This document shows, in pieces, positions 56,696-64,000 of a stretch of 64,000 nucleotides of DNA. The notes beneath the pieces are model-generated. The model had not been told where the DNA came from. It saw only the letters and a list, made by a program, of their open reading frames with translations, and did no database searches. Position numbers and translations under genes: made by a program. The stretch comes from Methylobacillus gramineus. Its GTDB lineage: Bacteria; Pseudomonadota; Gammaproteobacteria; Burkholderiales; Methylophilaceae. Within the stretch, counting starts at the first letter, position 1; every line of letters starts with the position of its first letter. The stretch spans positions 310,001-374,000 of the forward strand of contig NZ_JAJAVE010000001.1 of assembly GCF_020532675.1 (NCBI RefSeq), given 5' to 3'.

Positions 56696-58528
56696 CTATG
56701 CTCCGTTTGCATGCTCTTCCAGTACCTGGAGAAATTCATCGCCGTAATGGGCCAGCTTGGCCTGACCCACGCCGCTGATGCGGCCCATTTCAATGAGGGT
56801 TGTGGGGCGCCGGTTGAGAATCTCCAGCAGGGTACTATCATGGAAGATGACATAAGGCGGGACTTCCTGCTCTCGTGCCAGTGCCAGCCGTTTAGCCTTG
56901 AGTGCCAACCAGAGCGGGTCATCATTGACACCAGCATAAGCTTCCTTGCTACGGCTGGCACGTTCCGCCTTACTGATATTGCTCACTTCAGCATCGCGCC
57001 TGAACCAGATTTCAGATTCTCCGCGCAACAGGGGCCTGGCTTCATCTGTGAGCTTGAGGCCGCCGTAGGCTTCCATATCGGCTTCCAGTACGCCTCCTGC
57101 CACCAGTTGACGAAATACGCTGCTCCATTGGGTTTGACTGAGTTGCTTGCCGATACCGAAAGTGGAAAGCGATGTGTGGTTGAAACGTTCTACCTGCGCA
57201 GAAGATTTGCCTAGCAATACGTCGATCAGGTGGCCGGCGCCAAAGCGCTGGCCGGTACGGTAGACGCAGGAGAGTGCCATACGGGCGGCTTCGGTGCCAT
57301 CCCAGGTATCGACCGGATTGAGGCAGTTGTCACATTGTCCGCAGTTGCCGGGATGTTGTTCGCCAAAATAACGCAGGATGGCCTGGTGGCGGCATGCAGT
57401 GGATTCACAGTAACCGAGCAGGGCATCGAGTTTTTGCCGCTCCAGCCGTTTGCGCTCATCGGGAGTGTCACCACCGTCCAGCAATTGCCGCATGCTGACG
57501 ACATCGCCCAGACCATAGACCATCCAGGCATTGGCTTGCAGACCATCACGTCCGGCCCGGCCTGTTTCCTGATAATAGCCTTCCATGCTTTTGGGCAGGT
57601 CCAGATGCGCGACAAAACGCACGTTAGGTTTATCTATACCCATGCCGAAAGCGACAGTGGCCACCATCACAATGCCTTCCTCGCGCAGGAAACGCTGCTG
57701 GTTGGTTTGCCGCGTTCTCGCATCGAGTCCGGCATGGTAAGGCAGGGCATCCCAGCCTTTTTCCTTTAGCCAGGCAGCAGTTTCTTCTACCTTGCGTCTG
57801 GACAGGCAATAGATAATGCCCGCATCGTTGCTGTGTTCGGTTTCAAGAAAAGCCTGCAACTGCTTGCGGGCGTTGTCCTTGAGGGCAACACGGTAGCGGA
57901 TATTCGGCCGATCGAAACTGGATACAAACTGTTCCGCCTGTTCCAGTCCAAGCCGTTCGACAATTTCATTACGGGTGGGAGTGTCGGCGGTGGCCGTGAG
58001 TGCAATGCGCGGCACATCAGGGAACTGCTCATGCAATACGGTCAGCTGACGATATTCCGGGCGGAAATCATGGCCCCACTGAGACACGCAATGCGCTTCA
58101 TCAATGGCGAAAAGCGCAATGCCGAAGCGTTGCTGTACCTGTTCCAGCGTGCTGATAAATCCCGGTGCCATCAAGCGTTCCGGTGCGATATAGAGCATAT
58201 CCAGCTCGCCACGCATCAGTGTTTGATAAATGCTGCGGGAGGTCTCGGCATCCAGGCTGGAGTTGAGAAAGGCAGCGCGGACGCCGAGCTGCAGCAATGC
58301 ATCCACCTGATCCTGCATCAAGGCGATCAGCGGGGAAACCACAATGCCTATGCCTTCCCGCAATAATGCAGGAAGCTGATAACACAAAGACTTGCCGCCG
58401 CCGGTGGGCATCAGCACCAGGGCGTCGCCGCCTGCGGCTACGTGCTCGACAATGGCCTGTTGCTGGCCCCGGAAAGCGCTATAGCCGAAAGTGTCCTGCA
58501 GTACTGCGTGGGCATTAAGTGCTGCCAT
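56696..58528 (-). CDS. recQ: ATP-dependent DNA helicase RecQ
   Basis: A 610-residue helicase. It has Walker [14 protein letters not shown] (about 42-54), the DEAH box [18 protein letters not shown], the zinc-binding region with [12 protein letters not shown] and CGQCDNC, a winged helix, and a C-terminal HRDC domain with [14 protein letters not shown]. It is full length. It acts in recombination and fork repair. Confidence 0.96.
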   Translation of the reverse strand: MAALNAHAVLQDTFGYSAFRGQQQAIVEHVAAGGDALVLMPTGGGKSLCYQLPALLREGIGIVVSPLIALMQDQVDALLQLGVRAAFLNSSLDAETSRSIYQTLMRGELDMLYIAPERLMAPGFISTLEQVQQRFGIALFAIDEAHCVSQWGHDFRPEYRQLTVLHEQFPDVPRIALTATADTPTRNEIVERLGLEQAEQFVSSFDRPNIRYRVALKDNARKQLQAFLETEHSNDAGIIYCLSRRKVEETAAWLKEKGWDALPYHAGLDARTRQTNQQRFLREEGIVMVATVAFGMGIDKPNVRFVAHLDLPKSMEGYYQETGRAGRDGLQANAWMVYGLGDVVSMRQLLDGGDTPDERKRLERQKLDALLGYCESTACRHQAILRYFGEQHPGNCGQCDNCLNPVDTWDGTEAARMALSCVYRTGQRFGAGHLIDVLLGKSSAQVERFNHTSLSTFGIGKQLSQTQWSSVFRQLVAGGVLEADMEAYGGLKLTDEARPLLRGESEIWFRRDAEVSNISKAERASRSKEAYAGVNDDPLWLALKAKRLALAREQEVPPYVIFHDSTLLEILNRRPTTLIEMGRISGVGQAKLAHYGDEFLQVLEEHANGA

Positions 58529-58540
58529 TTGCAGCCTGTT

Positions 58541-60109
58541 TTAACGACGGCCGCGGTTAGGCTTGGTGCCCTGGTTGTTTGGGTTGAACTGACGTCTTGG
58601 CGGCTGTGGTGGTACAAACAGGCCGGTTTGTGGCATGGCCTGATGACGTGCAGCTTCAGACAGGAATTGATCTTCCGCTGGCTTCTTTTTAGCCCGGTTA
58701 TCCTGGTTGCCTTGAGATGCAGCATTGTTACGATTATCCTGCTGGCGAGGCTGTTGCTGGCCTGGACGGTTCTGATTCCTGCCTTGACGTGGTTCGCCAT
58801 TCGCCGCCTGGCCATTTCTGCCAGGCTGACCAGTTCTTGTTCCTTGGTGTTCTTTGGCTGTCTGACCGTTTCTTGGTGCTGGTTTACTTTGCTGGGCCGG
58901 ACGTGGAGGACGTGGTGGACGTGTCTCGGTGGATGGTTTTTCTACTGGCACAAAGCCCTCAATTGCTACACGTGGAATCTCGCGCTTGATCAGGCGTTCA
59001 ATACCTTTCAGCAGCTTAAGCTCTTCATTGTCGACCAATGACACAGCAGCGCCGGTGCTGCCTGCACGACCAGTACGGCCAATGCGGTGTACATAATCTT
59101 CAGGCACGTTGGGCAGCTCGAAGTTGACTACTTGTGGCAGCTGATCGATATCCAGGCCACGCGCTGCAATGTCGGTTGCTACCAATACTGGCAATGTGCC
59201 ATCTTTGAAGTCTGCCAGCGCCTTGGTGCGTGCAGATTGACTCTTGTTGCCGTGAATCGCGGCAGCGGCAATACCGTCCTTGCTGAGTTTTTCGGCCAGG
59301 CGGTTGGCGCCATGCTTGGTGCGGGTAAAAATCAGCACCTGTTTCCACTCGTTCTGGCGAATCAGGTGGGCCATGAATTCACGCTTATGCCCCTGGCTCA
59401 CCAGGTGCACTGTTTGTTCCACTAATTCAGAAGCGGTGTTGCGGCGAGCAACTTCGACAAAGCCAGGGTTGTGCAGCAGGCTGTCAGCCAGGTCCTTGAT
59501 TTCGTCGGCGAAGGTGGCAGAGAACAGCAGGTTCTGGCGCTTCTTTGGCAACAAGGCGAGTACACGCTTGATATCACGGATAAAGCCCATGTCGAGCATG
59601 CGGTCAGCTTCATCCAGCACCAGAATTTCAATCGCGGATAGGTCTATGGTTTTTTGGGTAGCATGATCCAGCAGGCGACCAGGCGTTGCCACCAGGATGT
59701 CTATCGGCTTTTTCAAACGCGCGATTTGCGGGTTGATGCCTACACCACCAAACATCACCATGGAGGTGAGCTTGAGATGTTTGCCATAGGTTTGCACCGA
59801 CTCTTCTACCTGTGCCGCCAACTCGCGGGTCGGTGTCAGTATCAGACAGCGTGGCTGACCAGGCTTGTTCTGGATCGATTCTTTTTGCAGCAAATGCAGC
59901 AACGGCAGGGTAAAGCCTGCCGTTTTACCTGTGCCGGTTTGGGCACCTGCCATCAGGTCGCCACCACTGAGTACCAGCGGAATGGCCTGGGCCTGGATGG
60001 GGGTCGGGTGAGTATAACCCGCATCTGCAATGGCACGCAGGATGGGTTCCGCCAGGCCGAGGTCAGAAAATTGGGTGTTCGATTGGGTAGTGATCACTTC
60101 AGAAGACAA
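58541..60109 (-). CDS. rhlE: DEAD-box RNA helicase (RhlE type)
   Basis: A 522-residue helicase. It has the Q motif ([10 protein letters not shown]...[10 protein letters not shown]), AQTGTGKT, the DEAD box [16 protein letters not shown], and [11 protein letters not shown] long disordered tail (about 395-522) is rich in Arg, Asn, Gln and Pro. The start is TTG at 60109, supported by GGAG seven bases upstream. It lies 12 bases before recQ on the same strand. The RhlE label is by motif and tail type. Confidence 0.9.
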   Translation of the reverse strand: MSSEVITTQSNTQFSDLGLAEPILRAIADAGYTHPTPIQAQAIPLVLSGGDLMAGAQTGTGKTAGFTLPLLHLLQKESIQNKPGQPRCLILTPTRELAAQVEESVQTYGKHLKLTSMVMFGGVGINPQIARLKKPIDILVATPGRLLDHATQKTIDLSAIEILVLDEADRMLDMGFIRDIKRVLALLPKKRQNLLFSATFADEIKDLADSLLHNPGFVEVARRNTASELVEQTVHLVSQGHKREFMAHLIRQNEWKQVLIFTRTKHGANRLAEKLSKDGIAAAAIHGNKSQSARTKALADFKDGTLPVLVATDIAARGLDIDQLPQVVNFELPNVPEDYVHRIGRTGRAGSTGAAVSLVDNEELKLLKGIERLIKREIPRVAIEGFVPVEKPSTETRPPRPPRPAQQSKPAPRNGQTAKEHQGTRTGQPGRNGQAANGEPRQGRNQNRPGQQQPRQQDNRNNAASQGNQDNRAKKKPAEDQFLSEAARHQAMPQTGLFVPPQPPRRQFNPNNQGTKPNRGRR

Positions 60110-60274
60110 ACTAAAACTCCAGTATATTCAAGGATATTTGGGTCGGCCTGTTACGTGGTGACATAACTCCAATCAAGGCTGACGGCAAGAAGAAACAAAA
60201 TCAGGTAGACCGCTGCGCCGATTGGAGTTGGCGCAGGGATTGCAGATTATACGGTAAAAAACACTCGCGTGATG

Positions 60275-60991
60275 TTAAGAATTATTTCGCGTCGGGGCAA
60301 TGCGTTCCAGCATCACGTCATCCAGCCAGCGCCACTCACCAGGAGCCAGGTCATCCGGCAGCTCCAGTTGTCCGATACGGATGCGCTTCAAGCCTTCCAC
60401 TCGGTTACTCACTGCGGCTAACATGCGCTTCACCTGGTGATATTTGCCTTCAGCCAGTGTCAGGTGCAACACGTTTTCGCTGATCAGCTCACACGCCAGC
60501 GCCGCAATCGGGGCAGGCTCATCCAGCAATTGCACGCCCGTCATCAGGGTGTTGATTTGCTCAGCATCCACCGCGTGCTTGGTGGTGACTTCATAGATTT
60601 TAGGCACCTTCCATTTTGGCGAACTCATGCGGTGGATGAACTGCCCATCATCAGACAGCATCAGCAGGCCTGTGGTGTCTTCATCCAGTCGCCCAATACA
60701 TTGCACGCCACGTTCCATCAGCTCTGGCGGCAACAAACTGAAAATACTCGGATGATGCTGTGGCTTGTGCGAGCATTCATAATGCGCAGGCTTGTGCAGC
60801 ATCAGATAGGCTTGGGTGCGGAATTGCCAATCTTCACCACGGACGTTGAATTGCAGGTTTTCCGTCTCGAATTCAGTAAAAGGCTGGTCGCAGACCTCAC
60901 CATTGACAGAGACATGACCGTGGCGGATCAGGCCACGACAGATTTTACGTGAGCCGAAGCCCTGAGAGTGCAGGATACGTTCTAGTTGCAT
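60275..60991 (-). CDS. rsuA: 16S rRNA pseudouridine-516 synthase RsuA
   Basis: A 238-residue enzyme with an N-terminal S4-type domain (LERILHSQGFGSRKICRGLIRHGHVSVNG). The catalytic motif is GRLDEDTTGLLMLSDDGQ, and EGKYHQVKRMLAAVSNRV follows. The RsuA/RluB subgroup is clear and its length matches RsuA. The start at 60991 places it eight bases after the upstream DUF3617 gene; an in-frame ATG at 61030 would overlap that gene. Confidence 0.9.
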   Translation of the reverse strand: MQLERILHSQGFGSRKICRGLIRHGHVSVNGEVCDQPFTEFETENLQFNVRGEDWQFRTQAYLMLHKPAHYECSHKPQHHPSIFSLLPPELMERGVQCIGRLDEDTTGLLMLSDDGQFIHRMSSPKWKVPKIYEVTTKHAVDAEQINTLMTGVQLLDEPAPIAALACELISENVLHLTLAEGKYHQVKRMLAAVSNRVEGLKRIRIGQLELPDDLAPGEWRWLDDVMLERIAPTRNNS

Positions 60992-60998
60992 AGGAGAC

Positions 60999-61508
60999 TT
61001 ATGGTTGATAGCTGGGAGTATTGGCATCACAGGTCGCCTTGACCCATTTGCCGCTGATGTCTGAATTCTGGTTGATCGGCATGCCCTGGGCCGTGCCTTG
61101 CATCGAAAGATTACCCTGAAAAGCGGTCTCGCTCAGCAGTGTCATATCAAACTTGCCACTGCCCTTGATTGCCCCATTACAGGATACATCCCCTGTCACC
61201 TTGTTGCCGTTGTGATGGTAATTGCGCACGCTACAGCCATCCTCAGTTTGCGGCAACAGCGGCTGCTTGAGTTTGGCCTGTTCAGGCGTAATGCATTGCT
61301 GTGTCACCATTGCATTGCCACCGATGGGCAGCTCAATACCGAACTGCTTCAATTGTTCCAACTGCTCCGGCGCAATCTCTGGCAAGCCTTGCATCTGCAT
61401 TTTAACCGAGGTTTCCCACTGACCTGCCTTGATCTGCTCAATCGCAAACACAGGCAGGGATATGGTGGAGAGTACACATAAAAACAGGATGACAATACGG
61501 TTGTGCAT
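60999..61508 (-). CDS. DUF3617-family periplasmic protein
   Basis: A 169-residue exported protein. A signal peptide (1-22, ends VFA) is followed by IKAGQWETSVKMQM, CITPEQAK and CSVRNYHHNGNKVTGDVSC, the DUF3617 pattern with paired cysteines. The function is unknown. It is probably co-transcribed with rsuA. About 280 non-coding bases lie upstream, up to the methyltransferase gene, in which I see no distinct signal. Confidence 0.87.
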   Translation of the reverse strand: MHNRIVILFLCVLSTISLPVFAIEQIKAGQWETSVKMQMQGLPEIAPEQLEQLKQFGIELPIGGNAMVTQQCITPEQAKLKQPLLPQTEDGCSVRNYHHNGNKVTGDVSCNGAIKGSGKFDMTLLSETAFQGNLSMQGTAQGMPINQNSDISGKWVKATCDANTPSYQP

Positions 61509-61787
61509 GAAGATCGGGATTCCAACAATGAATAACGAAGTATAACACTCGATGATCGGGCGACTCTGTTAATGGCCTGGAGTGGCGTGGGGATTGTTTA
61601 TCGAGTTATGCAGTAAATAATGATTTGTCTTACTCAGCGTTTGAGCGAGATAAAGTAATTGTCCATCAATAAACTAATTGATGAGGGCATAATAAATAAT
61701 CAGTCCGAAGTTATTTTCTGACGCATTAACATAATAATGTGTCCTAATTGAACCATTATTGAATATGGCGGAAACCGCTGGAGAAAC

Positions 61788-62375
61788 ATGATGTGGGATG
61801 AAAGATATAGTGCAGATGAGTATGCATATGGCGTCAAGCCCAACCGATTTTTGGAGGAGAATTTCAGTTATATTCCCAAGGGAAAGGTACTGAGCCTGGC
61901 TGAAGGAGAGGGACGGAATGCGGTTTTTCTGGCGAAGCAGGGCTATGCGGTTACTGCTGTAGATGCCTCTCTGGTGGGGTTGAACAAGGCTAGGAAATTG
62001 GCTGAAGAGAATGGTGTGGTGATTGAATGCATTCATGCTGATTTAGCCGATTTTGAGCTGGGTGAGAATCAATGGGATGGGGTTGTCTCCATCTTTTGTC
62101 CGCTACCCTCTGCATTGAGAAAATCTCTCTACCATCGAGTAATAGCCGGGCTGAAGCGTAATGGGGTCTTTTTATTGGAGGCTTACACGCCGAATCAGTT
62201 AAAGCATGGCACTGGTGGAGGAAGTTCAGCAGATACCATGCAAACGAAAGAGACATTGAGTCTCGAGTTGGCGGGGTTAAAGTTTCAGCATCTGATTGAA
62301 CTTGAGCGGGAGGTTATTGAGGGGATTTATCACACTGGTCTTGGCGCGGTAGTGCAGGTGATTGCGACAAAATAA
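61788..62375 (+). CDS. Class I SAM-dependent methyltransferase
   Basis: A 195-residue protein. It begins MWDERYS.DEYAYGVKPN and has the SAM-binding motif LSLAEGEGRNAVFLA (the degenerate E/DxGxGxG), then VDASLVGLNKA. Short members of this group relate to TehB-type methyltransferases. The substrate is unknown. GGAG lies four to seven bases before the paired ATG codons at 61788 and 61791. Confidence 0.88.
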   Translation: MMWDERYSADEYAYGVKPNRFLEENFSYIPKGKVLSLAEGEGRNAVFLAKQGYAVTAVDASLVGLNKARKLAEENGVVIECIHADLADFELGENQWDGVVSIFCPLPSALRKSLYHRVIAGLKRNGVFLLEAYTPNQLKHGTGGGSSADTMQTKETLSLELAGLKFQHLIELEREVIEGIYHTGLGAVVQVIATK

Positions 62376-62739
62376 GGATGAGAAGCCTTTTCCCTGCAGA
62401 GAGCCAGGCCGTTTATTCTGCAGCATCATGATATGCCGCATGAAGTATGTTGATACACGGATTGATGCTGCATTAGGCTGGTCATGCCGTTGTCATTGAG
62501 GAGCGTGCCCAAGCGTGATGATCTTCTGGTGATGAAAATGGTAAAGCAGGTTAATGTTGTTGTGAGTGAAGTAACAGTACAGTGAAGCCTTGCTAGTGAT
62601 TGGCGATTTCCATAATTGTTGGGATTGTCGGCAGCGATTTTGAGATAATCCTGCCTGAGTGGCATCCTGTTTAGGGCTTGAAACACATCAAGCCGGAAGG
62701 CTGACCGAATATGAACATTATTTGAATAGAGTCTTCAAT
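62376..62739. other. 364-base gap without a supportable gene
   Basis: No open frame with a plausible start and composition is convincing, and no strong hairpin or promoter is visible. A minus-strand open stretch at 62426-62686 lacks a ribosome site and any recognisable motif. Confidence 0.6.
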
Positions 62740-63078
62740 ATGAGTGAATTACCCCATTGCCCTCAATGTAGTTCAAGCTATACCTACAAGGACCGCAATG
62801 TATATATCTGTCCTGAATGCGCGCATGAATGGACAGCCGCAGGAGCTGAATCTGTCAGCAGTGAGTTGGTTGTGAAAGATGCCAATGGCAATCTGCTGCA
62901 GGATGGCGATACGATCACCGTGATCAAGGACTTGAAAGTAAAAGGCTCCTCACTGGTGGTCAAGGTCGGTACCAAGGTAAAAAACATCCGCCTGGTGGAT
63001 AGTGACCACAATATTGATTGCAAGATTGACGGCATTGGCGCGATGAAGCTGAAGTCAGAGTTTGTGAAGAAGGCGTAA
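62740..63078 (+). CDS. yjdM: YjdM/PhnA-family zinc-ribbon protein
   Basis: A 112-residue protein. It has an N-terminal zinc ribbon (CPQC...CPEC) followed by the conserved [28 protein letters not shown] and [20 protein letters not shown]. This is a strong full-length match to E. coli YjdM as I recall it. Despite the old PhnA name, no phosphonate role is implied by context. It is followed four bases later by csaA. Confidence 0.94.
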   Translation: MSELPHCPQCSSSYTYKDRNVYICPECAHEWTAAGAESVSSELVVKDANGNLLQDGDTITVIKDLKVKGSSLVVKVGTKVKNIRLVDSDHNIDCKIDGIGAMKLKSEFVKKA

Positions 63079-63082
63079 GGCT

Positions 63083-63421
63083 TTGAACGAGATCAATTTC
63101 GAGGATTTTCTCAAGGTTGACCTTCGGGTGGGGGAGGTCGTATCTGCCGAGGTATTTGCCCAGGCCCGGAAGCCTGCCTACATCTTGCATGTGGATTTTG
63201 GTCCTGAGATCGGCATATTGAAGTCCAGCGCCCAGATCACTGCGCATTACCAGCCTGATGAATTGATAGGCAAGCAAGTGGTGGCAGTGGTGAATTTCCC
63301 CACCAAGCAGATCGGCCCGATCCAGTCGCAATGCCTGGTGACTGGGTTTCATGACGAACATGGTGCCGTAGTGTTGTGTGTGCCGGATAAATCAGTATCC
63401 AAGGGCACGAAGCTACTTTGA
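63083..63421 (+). CDS. csaA: CsaA-type tRNA-binding/chaperone protein
   Basis: A 112-residue OB-fold protein. FLKVDLRVGEVVSAEVFAQARKPAY, LKSSAQITAHY and VVAVVNFPTKQIGP match CsaA of Bacillus, related to the C-terminal domain of MetG. The start is TTG at 63083, with AAGG just upstream; no ATG is available. It is co-transcribed with yjdM. It may bind tRNA or act as a chaperone in secretion. Confidence 0.92.
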   Translation: MNEINFEDFLKVDLRVGEVVSAEVFAQARKPAYILHVDFGPEIGILKSSAQITAHYQPDELIGKQVVAVVNFPTKQIGPIQSQCLVTGFHDEHGAVVLCVPDKSVSKGTKLL

Positions 63422-63452
63422 ACTAGGTGTTGATTACAAAAGCAAGGCAGGC

Positions 63453-64000
63453 ATGGAAACTACCCGTGACCATCTGGTTGTCCTTTATGATTCCTACTCT
63501 GATGAGGAAGTTGTTCGCCTGGTCAGGTCAGGTAATTTGACTGAATTGGCCTTGTCCGTTGCCAAGAGTGAGCTCAGGCATCGTCGAATAATCCTTGATG
63601 GTGGGGCGAATGATTTCGCTGATCCACCCGATGATCTTGCGCTTCAAGTAAAGATGACTGAAGTTGCCCAGGCTGGACTCATTGAAGCTAAACTCTTGGT
63701 GGGGGTTTTGCAGTCGACGGGGATTGATACTGATGCGTTGCGTGCTGATGAGTTCTCTATGAGCTCGCCATTTCCCAGTGTGCCCGCGAAAGTAGCGATC
63801 AGGGTCAATGCCCAACAGGCGGATGATGCACTTAAGCTAATTGAAGCATATCGAGCCGGACAATTTGAAGTTGATGAGGATTGGTTCCGTGAAGAGTTTG
63901 GGGAAGATGCAGGGCAAGAGCTTGCAGACTCACAGGCTGGATCATTTAATTCAGGTTATGCACACAATGCACGACCACAAAAAATGGCAGGTAAGCGAAC
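63453..64000 (+). CDS. DUF2007-like protein, 3' end cut by window
   Basis: From the ATG at 63453 (AAGGCAGGC upstream) an open frame of at least 182 codons reaches the window end. A short helical N-terminus (YDSYSDEEVVRLVRSGNL) is followed by a segment like the DUF2007 signal-transducer fold: TEVAQAGLIEAKLLVGVLQSTGID, and then VPAKVAIRVNAQQADDALKLIEAYRAGQF. An acidic, then Gly/Ser-rich, region follows. The C-terminus is unknown. Confidence 0.7.
   Translation, partial: METTRDHLVVLYDSYSDEEVVRLVRSGNLTELALSVAKSELRHRRIILDGGANDFADPPDDLALQVKMTEVAQAGLIEAKLLVGVLQSTGIDTDALRADEFSMSSPFPSVPAKVAIRVNAQQADDALKLIEAYRAGQFEVDEDWFREEFGEDAGQELADSQAGSFNSGYAHNARPQKMAGKR

Noticed and set aside
62426-62686. Minus-strand frame of 86 codons
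   Set aside because: No ribosome site, no domain signature, and composition unlike neighbouring genes.

Overview
The window looks like chromosome from a methylotrophic beta-proteobacterium, most likely family Methylophilaceae. Three things suggest this: base composition near 50% GC, the beta-proteobacterial order tyrA-aroA-cmk-rpsA-ihfB-lapA-lapB-pyrF, and a zwf/gnd/pgl cluster with a short (303-residue) 6-phosphogluconate dehydrogenase, as used in the cyclic ribulose-monophosphate oxidation of methylotrophs. The family assignment is inference from gene content; no search was run. I see no rRNA, tRNA, CRISPR array, prophage or insertion sequence.

Layout. 1-2.8 kb: a truncated GGDEF-EAL protein, a periplasmic PepSY protein and a small YjfB-type motility protein. 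2.9-7.0 kb: the GlrK-QseG-GlrR two-component operon and, downstream, a small envelope protein whose promoter region carries a sigma-54 promoter, an IHF site and two GlrR-like enhancer sites. 7.1-18 kb: folA, an Orn/Lys/Arg decarboxylase, dcd, zwf-gnd divergent from pgl, a lipoprotein, and mrp divergent from metG. 18-27.5 kb: comEA-like gene, pyrF, lapB, lapA, ihfB, rpsA, cmk, aroA, tyrA, then the N-end-rule transferases bpt and aat. 27.6-33.7 kb: a copper-handling island (two His-rich exported proteins, a TolC-like lipoprotein, a multicopper oxidase, a copper chaperone and a CopA P-type ATPase). 33.9-41.4 kb: a 7TM diguanylate cyclase, an unknown polytopic membrane protein, a FadL-type porin, YgiQ and a TraB/GumN protein. 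41.4-46.6 kb: a FecI-FecR-TonB receptor-PepSY iron-uptake module. 46.7-50.4 kb: speG, a Gdx/SugE exporter under a guanidine-II riboswitch, and a cyanide-insensitive-type cytochrome bd oxidase with a 49-residue DUF2474 partner. 50.5-55.6 kb: a stress-type cluster (receiver-only protein, LuxR-type regulator, DUF883, DUF1328, CHASE3 sensor kinase, DUF2490, EF-hand/BON protein). 55.6-64 kb: housekeeping genes (blc, yaiI, recQ, rhlE, rsuA, a methyltransferase, yjdM, csaA) and a DUF2007-type protein cut by the window end.

The strongest unexplained signal is the regulatory region at 3403-3565. A near-perfect sigma-54 promoter, a perfect IHF consensus and two identical-arm 16-bp palindromes about six helical turns apart are stacked upstream of an uncharacterised envelope gene. 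The palindromes fit the TGTC-N10-GACA site known for E. coli GlrR. This makes the neighbouring gene the probable direct target of GlrK/GlrR. Other notable items are the guanidine-II riboswitch, two real genes of about 50 codons (DUF2474 and DUF1328), transcription terminators embedded inside coding sequence, a probable leaderless folA mRNA and the structured cydA leader.
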